From: Amycolatopsis bullii | GTDB taxonomy: Bacteria; Actinomycetota; Actinomycetes; Mycobacteriales; Pseudonocardiaceae | Assembly (NCBI RefSeq): GCF_014654205.1 | Contig: NZ_BNAW01000007.1 | Coordinates: 186,001-250,000 of the forward strand | Length of the DNA stretch: 64,000 nucleotides | Direction: 5' to 3' | Part shown: positions 34,040 to 46,676 of the stretch, one piece after another | Position numbering within the stretch: the first letter of the stretch is position 1 | Layout of the letters: each line of letters starts with the position of its first letter | The notes under the pieces: generated by a model | Seen by the model: only the letters and a program-made list of their open reading frames with translations | What the model was told of the DNA's origin: nothing | Database searches by the model: none | Translations under genes and position numbers: made by a program

Positions 34040-34243
34040 TCAGATGACGCTGACGCGCTGGGCCTGCGGGCCCTTCTGGCCCTGGCCGATTTCGAACTCC
34101 ACGCGCTGACCCTCGTCGAGCGACTTGAAGCCGCTGCCCTGGATCTCGGAGTAGTGGACGAACACGTCCGGACCCCCGCCGTCCTGCGCGATGAAGCCGA
34201 AGCCCTTTTCGCCGTTGAACCACTTGACACTGCCCTGAGCCAT
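34040..34243 (-). CDS. Cold-shock protein (CspA family)
   Basis: A 67-residue single-domain cold-shock protein: [17 protein letters not shown] (RNP1, KGFGFI) and VFVHYSEI (RNP2). It binds single-stranded RNA or DNA and acts as an RNA chaperone. Two in-frame ATGs lie 6 nt apart; the inner one at 34243 is chosen because AGG is 7 nt upstream and the N-terminus then matches the family. A 100-nt leader separates it from the methyltransferase gene, consistent with its own promoter and leader. Confidence 0.93.
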   Translation of the reverse strand: MAQGSVKWFNGEKGFGFIAQDGGGPDVFVHYSEIQGSGFKSLDEGQRVEFEIGQGQKGPQAQRVSVI

Positions 34244-34343
34244 ACCCATACCTACTCTTTGTTGTGAGCCTGGATGTCCCATTCGGACACCCGGTCTCCC
34301 CACCATCCTCGCATCACCCGCGCCGCGTGGCCACCCCCGGTGG

Positions 34344-35609
34344 TCAAACTCCCCAATCGGGGCGCAGCGGCATGCCCATCCCGCCCTCGCTGTCGGTCCG
34401 CACGCCGAGGATGTGGTGCAGTTCGATCTCGCGGCGTTCGAAGGCCAGCCGGCAGGCCGCGAGGTAGAGCGCCCACACCCGGCTGCGCCCGGCACCGGCC
34501 TCGGCGACGGCTTCGTCCCAGTGCTCGTCGAGGTTGGCGCACCAGCCGGCCAGCGTCTTCGCGTAGTGCTCCCGGAAGTTCTCCGAGTGGCGCACCTCCA
34601 GTCCGGCGTCGTGCATGGCCGTCATGAGCTCGCCCGGTGCCTCCAGCTCGCCGTCCGGGAAGACGTAGCGGTCGATGAACCCGCGCGAGCGGTGCGCGAC
34701 GCTCGTGTCCGGGTTGGTGATGCAGTGGTTGAGCAGCCGTCCGTGCGCCTTGAGCTTGCCGGCCAGGAAGCGGAAGTAGCCGGGGACGTTGCGGGCGCCG
34801 ATGTGCTCGGTCAGGCCGATCGACGAGATCGCGTCGAACCCGGTCTCGGTGACGTCTCGGTAGTCCTGGTGCCGGATCTCGGCGCGGTCGGCGAGGCCGA
34901 GCGCGACGATGTTCTTCTGCGCCCACTGGGCTTGTTCACGCGAAAGGGTGACGCCGATGGCCTCGACGCCGTAGTGCCGGACGGCGTGCGCGACCATCCC
35001 GCCCCAGCCGCAGCCGACGTCGAGCAGCCGCATGCCCGGCTTGAGGCCGAGCTTCCGGCAGACCAGGTCGAACTTGTGCGCCTGGGCCTCCTCCAGCGTG
35101 GCGCCCTCGTGCGGGAACACCGCGCACGTGTAGGCCATCGACGGGCCGAGGACCAGCTCGTAGAACCGGTTGGACACGTCGTAGTGGCTCGAAATGGCTT
35201 CGCTGTCCCGCGCCTTCGAGTGCCGCAGCGCGGTCATCCCGCGCCGGAACCGGCTCGGGTGCTCCTCGGCCGGCGGCTTCACCAGCCGCAGGTGCCGCGG
35301 GCCGAGCCTGCGCAGCAGCCACAGCCGGTCGGCCGGGGTGAGCTGGTCGACCTGCGTGGCCAGCGCGCGCAACGCCGTGTAGAGGTCTCCCTGCACCTCG
35401 AGCGCGCCGGCGACGTACGCGCGGGCGAGGCCGAGGTCGCCGGGGGAGGACATCAGGTAGTCCAGCGCCAGCGGCGAGCGCACCTCGATGGCCACCGGCG
35501 CGTCGGCCGGGCCGCTGCGGCTGCCGTCGTAGGCGGTGATCGACACCTCGGCGCGGGGGCCGAGCAGCCGTTCGAAGACGGCGCCGACGGTGATGCTTTC
35601 CTGGGTCAC
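34344..35609 (-). CDS. tmsB: Fatty-acid methyltransferase TmsB/BfaB (Cfa-like)
   Basis: A 421-residue SAM-dependent methyltransferase of the cyclopropane fatty acid synthase family. Motifs: [26 protein letters not shown], the SAM-binding [10 protein letters not shown] near residue 195, SIGLTEHIG and [12 protein letters not shown]. Next to a TmsA-like flavoenzyme, this type adds a methylene at C10 of oleoyl phospholipid, which TmsA then reduces to 10-methylstearate (tuberculostearate). The GTG at 35609 with AAGGA upstream is preferred over an ATG at 35639, which would overlap tmsA. It begins 11 nt after the tmsA stop. Confidence 0.85.
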   Translation of the reverse strand: MTQESITVGAVFERLLGPRAEVSITAYDGSRSGPADAPVAIEVRSPLALDYLMSSPGDLGLARAYVAGALEVQGDLYTALRALATQVDQLTPADRLWLLRRLGPRHLRLVKPPAEEHPSRFRRGMTALRHSKARDSEAISSHYDVSNRFYELVLGPSMAYTCAVFPHEGATLEEAQAHKFDLVCRKLGLKPGMRLLDVGCGWGGMVAHAVRHYGVEAIGVTLSREQAQWAQKNIVALGLADRAEIRHQDYRDVTETGFDAISSIGLTEHIGARNVPGYFRFLAGKLKAHGRLLNHCITNPDTSVAHRSRGFIDRYVFPDGELEAPGELMTAMHDAGLEVRHSENFREHYAKTLAGWCANLDEHWDEAVAEAGAGRSRVWALYLAACRLAFERREIELHHILGVRTDSEGGMGMPLRPDWGV

Positions 35610-35620
35610 GTTCGTTCCTT

Positions 35621-37003
35621 TCACCGGCGGCGGACGCATTTTTCGTAGAGGCCGAGCAGCCGCTCGCGCGGGTCGTAGGTGCGCTTGAGCTCCCGGTAGG
35701 CGTCACCGTTGTAGAGCCGCCAGAACTCGTCCTCGGTGTAGAAGCTGTCCGAGTAGAGCGACTTGTGCCCGCCGAGGCGGTTGACCTCGGCTTCGATCAT
35801 CCGGTTGTGCACGCCGTCGCGCTCGCCCGGGTCCAGCGGCACGGCCGACCAGAACCCGAAGTTGACGTAGAGCTCCTCGGGGTCCAGTTCGTACAGCGGC
35901 CAGCGGACGCCGCCGGGCCGCTGGCGCAGCGGGCAGATCCAGACCGGGCTGATCGGGATCTCCCGTTCGAAGAACTCGAGGAACTCCGCGGCCCGGTCCA
36001 GCGGGACCTCGATGTCCTGCACGATCGTCTCCTCCGGCGGGAGGCGCCGGAGCTTCAGCAGCCGCTCGGCGATGCGGAACCGCCGGTCGAGCGCGACGGC
36101 CTTCCAGTACACCGAGGACCGCAGGAACCGGCGGCCGAGCAGCAGCCGGGGCAGCCGGTGCTGGACGCCGAACGCGCGCGAGCACCAGAACCAGTCGGTG
36201 TCCCAGCGCCAGAGGTAGTCCCGGGTGGTGAGGTGGTCGGTCTCGCGCCGCTGGATGGAGCGGTAGTAGATGTCCAGCCAGGTGTAGTCGCTGGTGGCGG
36301 GCGCGGTGTCGCGGAACGTCCCGAGCGTCAGGTACAGCTCGTCCGGGCCGAAGACCGTGCCGTCGACGAAGTCGTGCTCTCCGCTGTCACAGGCCTCGCG
36401 CAGGGCGCCGAAGTAGGTGTCCCGGTCGCGGAAGCGGACGTGCCGGAGCTCGACGAACGGTTTGACCGGTTCCAGCAGGATCTTCAGCCGCAGCGCGTAG
36501 CCGAGGGTGCCGTAGGAGTTCGGGAAACCGTGGAACAGGTCGCGGTGCTCGTTGTCCGGCGTGGCCAGCACGATCCGGCCGTCCCCGGTGAGGATCTCGA
36601 GCTCCAGTACCGACTCGTGCGGCATGCCGTTGCGGAAGGACGAGGACTCGATGCCGAGGCCGGTCACCGCGCCGCCGAGCGTGATGGTCTTCAGCTGGGG
36701 CACGACCAGCGGCATCAGCCCGTGCGGCAGGGTGGCGTCGACGAGCTGTTCGTAGGTGACCATCCCTTCGACGTCGGCGGTGCGGGTATCGGGGTCGACG
36801 TGCAGCACGTGGGTGAAGCCGGAGACGTCCAGCCCGGGGTGCTTCGCGGCGGCCCGGGAGCGGAACAGGTTGGAGGTCCGCTTCGCGAGCCGGACGGTCG
36901 CTTCGCCGTCGATCGCGGTGAGCTGCTGTCTCAGTGCGTCGACACGGGCTTCGTGCTCGGGGAACGCCGGGGCGGCCGGCGCCCCGGCCTGATCGATGGT
37001 CAC
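35621..37003 (-). CDS. tmsA: FAD-dependent reductase TmsA/BfaA for 10-methyl fatty acids
   Basis: A 460-residue FAD-binding oxidoreductase of the p-cresol-methylhydroxylase/DHCR24-like type. The PCMH FAD fold shows VDPDTRTADVEGMVTYEQL and LGGAVTGLGIESSSFRNGMPHE; the C-terminal domain has PVWICPLRQ and NFGFWSAVP. It matches TmsA/BfaA (Rv0449c-like), which reduces the 10-methylene intermediate to the 10-methyl branch with NADPH. The 460-residue length fits. First gene of a two-gene operon with tmsB. A DUF1365 gene found between the homologues in mycobacteria is absent here. Confidence 0.85.
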   Translation of the reverse strand: MTIDQAGAPAAPAFPEHEARVDALRQQLTAIDGEATVRLAKRTSNLFRSRAAAKHPGLDVSGFTHVLHVDPDTRTADVEGMVTYEQLVDATLPHGLMPLVVPQLKTITLGGAVTGLGIESSSFRNGMPHESVLELEILTGDGRIVLATPDNEHRDLFHGFPNSYGTLGYALRLKILLEPVKPFVELRHVRFRDRDTYFGALREACDSGEHDFVDGTVFGPDELYLTLGTFRDTAPATSDYTWLDIYYRSIQRRETDHLTTRDYLWRWDTDWFWCSRAFGVQHRLPRLLLGRRFLRSSVYWKAVALDRRFRIAERLLKLRRLPPEETIVQDIEVPLDRAAEFLEFFEREIPISPVWICPLRQRPGGVRWPLYELDPEELYVNFGFWSAVPLDPGERDGVHNRMIEAEVNRLGGHKSLYSDSFYTEDEFWRLYNGDAYRELKRTYDPRERLLGLYEKCVRRR

Positions 37004-37089
37004 GAAGTCGATCCTGCCTCACGCGGACGGCGGACGCACTGCGCCGCCAGGGCACGGTTTTCCCGCCCGTCCCGAGTGGTGGGAACGGC

Positions 37090-37629
37090 TCAGGCGACGG
37101 CACGGAGCGGAGTCTGCCCGTCGAGGAGCGATTCCGCGTCGGCGAGGAAGGCGTCGATCTGCCGCAGCCGATCGGCGGTGCGCCGCTCGATCGCGGCCAG
37201 CCGGTCGGCACGCTGCCGGGCGTCGTCGACGATCCGGTAGGCCCGCGCGCGGGCGTCGGCGGTGCGCCGGTCCGCGGCCTCTTCCGCGTCCCGGATGATC
37301 GCGGCGGCCCGCTCCCGGGCCGTCTCGACGATTCCGCCGGCTTCCGCGTGCGCCAGTTCGAGCAGGTGGCGGACGCGGTCCCCGACGGCGGCCGGGTCGG
37401 CGGGCGTGCGGCACAGCCGGTCGGTGCGGGCGCTCAGCTCGGCGTGGTCGGCACGGGCCCGTTCGAGCTGCCGCGCGAGGTGTTCGGCCTCGGCGACGGC
37501 CGCGTCGCGATCGGTGGTGAGCAGGCGGATTTCGGCGAGGAGCTCATCGATCCGCTCGTCGACCTGCTCGCGGTCGTAGCCGCGGAACGTCAGCGCGAAG
37601 CTCTCGGGCAGGGGCAGTGGCGCCGTCAT
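37090..37629 (-). CDS. DivIVA-like coiled-coil protein
   Basis: A 179-residue protein. The N-terminus carries a DivIVA-type motif (FALTFRGYDREQVDERIDELLAEI); the rest is a long Ala/Glu/Arg-rich coiled coil with heptads (ARERAAAIIRDAEEAADRRTADARARAYRIVDDA). DivIVA relatives in actinobacteria recruit growth or division machinery to curved membrane. The ATG overlaps the stop of the DUF6292 gene (ATGA), so both are made together. It is shorter than the main Wag31/DivIVA and is probably a paralogue. Confidence 0.8.
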   Translation of the reverse strand: MTAPLPLPESFALTFRGYDREQVDERIDELLAEIRLLTTDRDAAVAEAEHLARQLERARADHAELSARTDRLCRTPADPAAVGDRVRHLLELAHAEAGGIVETARERAAAIIRDAEEAADRRTADARARAYRIVDDARQRADRLAAIERRTADRLRQIDAFLADAESLLDGQTPLRAVA

Positions 37630-38063
37630 CGGGCGACGGCGGGCCGGCGCAGCAGCGCGGCGAGCGCGGTGGCGTCGCCCGCGCTCCGGAGCTTGACCGG
37701 GTCGGGTCGTCCCACGGTGTGGTCGTCTTCGTGCAGGGCGGTGACGAACCGCGCGACCCGGCGCGGCGACGGCGCGACGGTGGGGCCGCCGAGGTAGCGC
37801 AGGACGATCAGGTCCTCACCGGAGTGCGTCTCGATCGCCGCCGCCCAGCCGCGTTCCTCGTCCCACAGCAGGGCCACGTCCCGGTCGGGGTAGTGCGGCA
37901 GCCGGGTGTCGAGGGCGACGTAGGCCGAAACCGGGCCGTCGTGGTCGAGGGTGCACGACTCGAGGCCGATCCCGAGCTCGGCGGTGACGTCGCGGAGGTA
38001 GTCGAGCAGCGCGGGGACGGCGGGGTGCTGGTAACCGGTCGGGAGTTCGATCGATGCGGTCAC
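37626..38063 (-). CDS. DUF6292 family protein, first of two divergent paralogues
   Basis: A 145-residue protein of unknown function. Signature blocks are GIGLESCTLDHD, SAYVALDTRLPHYPDRDVALLWDE and GWAAAIETHSGEDLIVLRYLGG, shared with the divergent gene at 38254. The GTG at 38063 fits the paralogue alignment; a longer open frame upstream crosses the promoter. It forms an operon with the DivIVA-like gene (4-nt overlap). The shared WDE-GWAAAIE block may be a small-molecule or peptide-binding site; this is a guess. A palindrome lies in the shared promoter. Confidence 0.7.
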   Translation of the reverse strand: MTASIELPTGYQHPAVPALLDYLRDVTAELGIGLESCTLDHDGPVSAYVALDTRLPHYPDRDVALLWDEERGWAAAIETHSGEDLIVLRYLGGPTVAPSPRRVARFVTALHEDDHTVGRPDPVKLRSAGDATALAALLRRPAVAR

Positions 38064-38109
38064 GGGGGTGTGTCGCCTTTCTCTCTCTGCGGATACCTCG
38101 GTTCTAACA

Positions 38110-38155
38110 TGTCGTCGTTTCGATGACAAGTGAGATGTCGCCGGATAGACGACAT
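38110..38155. promoter_or_regulatory. Inverted repeats between divergent DUF6292 paralogues
   Basis: TGTCGTCGTTTCGATGACA (38110-38128) is an imperfect palindrome with half-sites TGTCnTCG/CGAnGACA. ATGTCGTC at 38109-38116 also has a perfect inverted copy, GACGACAT, at 38148-38155. A third GATGTCG lies at 38134-38140. The spacing and sequence suit a shared operator. Confidence 0.55.
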
Positions 38156-38253
38156 CACTGTCCGGTTCGCCGGGATTGAACAGCGTGTAACCGGGGTACC
38201 CGATCGGGGGACCGCGGAGGATCCCGCGGCCGGACGGGGAAAGCGAGGCGGCG

Positions 38254-38688
38254 TTGAGCATTCTGATCGACTTCGGGCGCGACACGGAGTTCTCGTTCGA
38301 GCGGCGGCTGCGCGGCTACGTGGGGGCGGTGGCCAGGGCCGTGGGGGTGGGGCTCGAGTCCTGCACGCTCGACGCGGGCACGCCCGCGGCGGCCTACATC
38401 GCCCTCGACTGGCGCCTGTCCCGTTTTCCCGGCCACGACCTGGCCCTGGTCTGGGACGAAGTCCACGGCTGGGCGGCGGCGATCGAAGGCGCCACCGGCG
38501 CGACGGTCCTGACCTACCTGGGCGGGGAAGCCTGCCCGGAGCCCCGCGCGGTGGTCCGGTTCCTGGCGGCCGTCCGGGCGGACGACCCGGACGCGGGCAC
38601 CCCGGAGCCCCCGGTGCTGCGCGAAGCGGGCGACCACGAGCGGCTGCTGGCGATGGTCCCGGAGGCGAGGCCCGCCGGGCGCGGCTGA
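38254..38688 (+). CDS. DUF6292 family protein, divergent paralogue
   Basis: A 144-residue protein that shares with the divergent gene the blocks VGLESCTLD, AAYIALDWRLSRFPGHDLALVWDE and GWAAAIE. Its C-terminal part is less conserved and more Pro/Gly-rich. The TTG at 38254 is chosen because GCGAGG lies about 6 nt upstream and the N-terminus then matches the partner. The S9 peptidase gene starts 16 nt after its stop, so the two are probably co-transcribed. Function unknown. Confidence 0.65.
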   Translation: MSILIDFGRDTEFSFERRLRGYVGAVARAVGVGLESCTLDAGTPAAAYIALDWRLSRFPGHDLALVWDEVHGWAAAIEGATGATVLTYLGGEACPEPRAVVRFLAAVRADDPDAGTPEPPVLREAGDHERLLAMVPEARPAGRG

Positions 38689-38703
38689 TGGCAGACTGGG
38701 GGC

Positions 38704-40605
38704 ATGGGGGAGCTGACGGCGGACGCCGTGGTCGACCGGATGGTGCCGCAGGCCCCGCGCGTGTCCCCGGACGGCCGGTGGGTGGTCTACGCGAGTTCGC
38801 CGGTGGGCCGGGCGGGGGAGTATCCGGAGAGCGGGCTGTGGATCGCGCCCGCGGACGGCCGTGAGCCGCCCCGGCAGCTCGCCGCCGCGGCGGCGGACGA
38901 TCGGGAGCCGAGGTGGTCGGCCGATGCGGCGTGGGTGTACTTCCTGTCCGACCGGGCCGAGCGCGGGACGCCGCAGCTGCATCGGGTCCGCCGCGAGGGC
39001 GGCGAGCCGGAGCAGCTGACGGACTGGCGCCCTGGCATCCACGAGTACCTCCTGCTGCCGGACAGTGAAGCGGTAGTGCTCGTTGCGCCGGAGGAGAACG
39101 CGGCGCCCGCCGACCCGCGGGTAAGGGTGGTCCGGGCGGCCGCCGACGCGGGTGCGGCGCACCCCGAGCCGGTTCCGACGGGGGCCGGCCACCCTGCCTT
39201 CTCTCCCTGGGACTCCGTCGCCCCGGCCCATCGGCTCTGGCGCCTCGACCTGCGAACCCACGCTGTCGGTCCGCTCGGCGACTTCGGCCGGCGGCACGTC
39301 GTCGAAGCCGCCGCGCGGCCGGATGGCCGCGGTCTCGCCGTCCTCACCTGGTCCGTCGCCGACCGCGAGCCCGGGCGCTTCGACCCCGGGCTGCACCTCG
39401 TCGACCCCGCCACCGGTGCCCGGCAGGACCTCGGCGTCCCGGCGCACGAGCCCGAACAGCTCACCTGGTGGCGCGACGAAGCCGGCTGGCACCTGGCCTA
39501 CCGCGGCGTCACCCCGCCCGGCCTGATCGGCGGCAACGCGATCTTCGAGGCCCGCGGCCACCGGAACCTCACCGGCGGGATGAGCGTCTGCCCGATCGAA
39601 CCGGCCGAGTCCGGCGACGGCTCGTTGCTGGCCTTGTTCGCCGAAGGTCTCGACACGACGATCCGGCGCTTCGACCCCGCCACCGGCGCCTTCACCGAGC
39701 TCGCGCGTGCGACCGGAAGCCTGCTCGGCCTGAGCGGGGGCGGCGGCCGGATCGCCGTCGTCGCGAGCACCGCCACCGAGCCGGACGCCGTCCACTGCGG
39801 ACCACCCGGCGGCCCGCTCACCCGGCTCGGCGCGCCGCAGCTGCGCGGGATCCCCTGGGGCGTCCAGGAACGGCTGTCCTACCCAGCCGAAGACGGCCTG
39901 GACCTCGACGGGCTCCTGATCCTCCCGCCCGGCCGGACCCGCGCCGACGGGCCGTTCCCGCTCGTCACCCTGGTCCACGGTGGCCCGTACGACCGCTGGG
40001 AAGACCGGTTCCAGCTCGGCTGGTTCCGCTGCGGCCAATGGCTGGCCGCGGCCGGGCTGGCGGTCTTCCTGCCGAACATGCGCGGCGGCCTGGGCCACGG
40101 CCACGCCTTCGCGGCGAGTGTCGCGGGTGACGTCGGGGGCGCGGAGTTCACGGACCTGCTCACCGGAATTGACCTCCTCGTCGAAGCCGGCGTCGCCGAC
40201 GGAGAACGGCTCGGCATCGGCGGCGGCAGCCACGGCGGGTTCGTGGCCGCCTGGGCCGTCACGCAGACGGATCGCTTCAAGGCGGCTCTCGTCAACGCGG
40301 GCGTCATCGACTGGCCGCTGCTCGCGGCGACCGGTGAGCACGGCCGTTACGACCGCGCCCTCGGCGGCCGGGAAAACAGCCCGATCACGTACGCGGACCG
40401 CATCGCGACCCCCGTCCTGATCCTGCACGGCGAAGACGACACGAACGTCCCGCTCTCCCAGGCCGAACTCCTGCACACCGCCCTCGGTGACCGGCCGCAC
40501 GAGTTCGTCGTCTACCCGCGGGAGGGCCACTCGCTCCGGGAACGCGCGCACCAGATCGACTTCCTGCACCGGACGCGAGACTGGTTCGCGCAGCTGCTCG
40601 CTTAG
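38704..40605 (+). CDS. S9 (prolyl oligopeptidase) family serine peptidase
   Basis: A 633-residue peptidase of the acylaminoacyl-peptidase/DPP type. The N-terminal half is a beta-propeller with repeats such as PRVSPDGRWVVYASSP and EPRWSADAAWVYFLSDRAERGTPQL. The C-terminal alpha/beta-hydrolase domain has the nucleophile in GIGGGSHGGFVAAWA, the acid in ILHGEDDTNVPLSQ and the His in YPREGHSLRERAHQ. No signal peptide, so it acts in the cytoplasm on oligopeptides. The natural substrate is unknown. Confidence 0.92.
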   Translation: MGELTADAVVDRMVPQAPRVSPDGRWVVYASSPVGRAGEYPESGLWIAPADGREPPRQLAAAAADDREPRWSADAAWVYFLSDRAERGTPQLHRVRREGGEPEQLTDWRPGIHEYLLLPDSEAVVLVAPEENAAPADPRVRVVRAAADAGAAHPEPVPTGAGHPAFSPWDSVAPAHRLWRLDLRTHAVGPLGDFGRRHVVEAAARPDGRGLAVLTWSVADREPGRFDPGLHLVDPATGARQDLGVPAHEPEQLTWWRDEAGWHLAYRGVTPPGLIGGNAIFEARGHRNLTGGMSVCPIEPAESGDGSLLALFAEGLDTTIRRFDPATGAFTELARATGSLLGLSGGGGRIAVVASTATEPDAVHCGPPGGPLTRLGAPQLRGIPWGVQERLSYPAEDGLDLDGLLILPPGRTRADGPFPLVTLVHGGPYDRWEDRFQLGWFRCGQWLAAAGLAVFLPNMRGGLGHGHAFAASVAGDVGGAEFTDLLTGIDLLVEAGVADGERLGIGGGSHGGFVAAWAVTQTDRFKAALVNAGVIDWPLLAATGEHGRYDRALGGRENSPITYADRIATPVLILHGEDDTNVPLSQAELLHTALGDRPHEFVVYPREGHSLRERAHQIDFLHRTRDWFAQLLA

Positions 40606-40851
40606 CCGAACCGTTCGCCGAGCCGGATGTCGCCGGCTACCCGGTCGCCATGCACGCGCTGATCGGCCTGAGCCGCTCGATCGCCCGCGCCTCGGGCCGC
40701 GCGGGTGTGGGCGTACGCCCTCTGCCCCGGGGCGGGTGTGCACGCCGGATGGCGCAGTTCGCCGCGATCGTGCGGTTCCCCGGGGCCGGGGAGTCGTCGG
40801 ACACCACCGGCGCGGAGTGTGAAGGCCGGGCCGATCGGGCACTCCGCCGGC

Positions 40852-41823
40852 ATGACGAGGACCCGGGTGTACCGCGACGGCGTGCTGCAGAAGGAAGACT
40901 TTCCGATCGACGACGTGTCGGACTTCCTGGCCGAACCGGACACGACCGTCTGGGTCGACCTCTGCGCGCCGACCGAAGCGGACCTGGCCCAGCTCGCCGG
41001 CGAACTCGGCCTGCACCGCCTCGCGGTCGAGGACGCGGTCGCCGAACACCAGCGGCCCAAGCTCGACCGCTACGACGGCCACGCGTTCCTCGCGGCCTAC
41101 GCGGTGCAGTTCGACGCCGCCACCGGCCGCGTCACCACCGCCGAGCTCGGCGCCTTCGTCACGCCTCGGGCGCTGGTGACCGTGCGCAAGGACGACGGCT
41201 TCGCCATCGAGCCGGTCGTGCGCCGCTGGGACCAGGCGTCGGAGCTGGCGAAGTCCGGCGTGCCGTTCCTGCTGCACGGCCTGCTCGACCACGTCGTCGA
41301 CGGGCAGTACGAGGCGGTGCAGGCGCTCGACGACGAAGTCGAAGCCCTGGAGGACCTGGTCTTCGCCGACCGGCCGGACTCCTCGGAACTGCAGCGCCGC
41401 TCGTTCCGGCTGCGCAAGAGCCTCACCGCGCTGCGCCGCGTCGTGCTGCCCATGCGCGAGGTGATCAGCTCCCTGATGCGCCCGGACCTGCAGCTGGCCG
41501 ACGAGCTGACCCGCCCGTACTTCGAGGACGTCCACGACCACGCCCGCCAGGCCGCCGAGCAGACCGAGGCCTTGCGCGAGCTGATCGCGACCGTCCGGGA
41601 GACCCAGCTGAACCTGCAGGGCAACCGGCTCAACCTGATCATGAAGAAGGTCACCGGCTGGGCCGCGGTGATCGCGGTGCCGACCGCGGTGACCGGGTTC
41701 TACGGCCAGAACGTGCCGTACCCGGGCAACGGAACACCGGCCGGGTTCTGGACGTCGACGGCCGTGGTGCTGGTGCTGTCGCTCGGGCTGTACGGGATCT
41801 TCAAGAAGAAGGACTGGCTCTGA
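40852..41823 (+). CDS. corA: CorA-like divalent cation transporter with YGQN motif
   Basis: A 323-residue CorA-family protein. The soluble funnel domain ends in long helices (VETQL-like [21 protein letters not shown]), and two membrane helices follow. The selectivity motif, normally YGMN, is YGQN here (284-287, [11 protein letters not shown]). The ATG at 40852 is preferred; the frame is open up to 40705 but the extra residues do not resemble the family. The 246-nt gap before it (40606-40851) shows no gene I can support. It probably imports Mg2+, Co2+ or Ni2+; the Gln variant could change selectivity. Confidence 0.85.
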   Translation: MTRTRVYRDGVLQKEDFPIDDVSDFLAEPDTTVWVDLCAPTEADLAQLAGELGLHRLAVEDAVAEHQRPKLDRYDGHAFLAAYAVQFDAATGRVTTAELGAFVTPRALVTVRKDDGFAIEPVVRRWDQASELAKSGVPFLLHGLLDHVVDGQYEAVQALDDEVEALEDLVFADRPDSSELQRRSFRLRKSLTALRRVVLPMREVISSLMRPDLQLADELTRPYFEDVHDHARQAAEQTEALRELIATVRETQLNLQGNRLNLIMKKVTGWAAVIAVPTAVTGFYGQNVPYPGNGTPAGFWTSTAVVLVLSLGLYGIFKKKDWL

Positions 41824-42036
41824 CCCGAGATCCACAGTGGAGTGTCCACACCGGACGCTGATTCCGGGCGCGCCGGAACCCGGCGGCGGCGTTGGCGCGC
41901 ACGACACCGGACCCCGGGACGGCGTTCAGCCGAACGGGGCAATGCGGCCGGATGGCCTGCGGGAGAAGGAAAGGCTTTCGAGCACCGCCTGGGAGCGCAC
42001 GTGGACACCGGCGCGGCTGGTTGCTCAACCGTTGCC

Positions 42037-42068
42037 GCTCAGCATAGTGCAGCTGCACTATGCTGAGC
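42037..42068. promoter_or_regulatory. Perfect 32-bp palindrome upstream of the hybrid kinase gene
   Basis: A perfect palindrome with 16-bp arms and no loop; its centre reads ATAGTGCAGCTGCACTAT and its ends are GCTCAGC/GCTGAGC. With no loop it is more likely a protein-binding site than an RNA hairpin. It lies 46 nt before the preferred kinase start, and an upstream ATG (42060) falls inside it. Confidence 0.85.
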
Positions 42069-42113
42069 CATCCGGTGTGCACGCAGCGGGACAACCGAAG
42101 AAACGGGTGGCGG

Positions 42114-46672
<4,559 letters not shown>

Positions 46673-46676
<4 letters not shown>

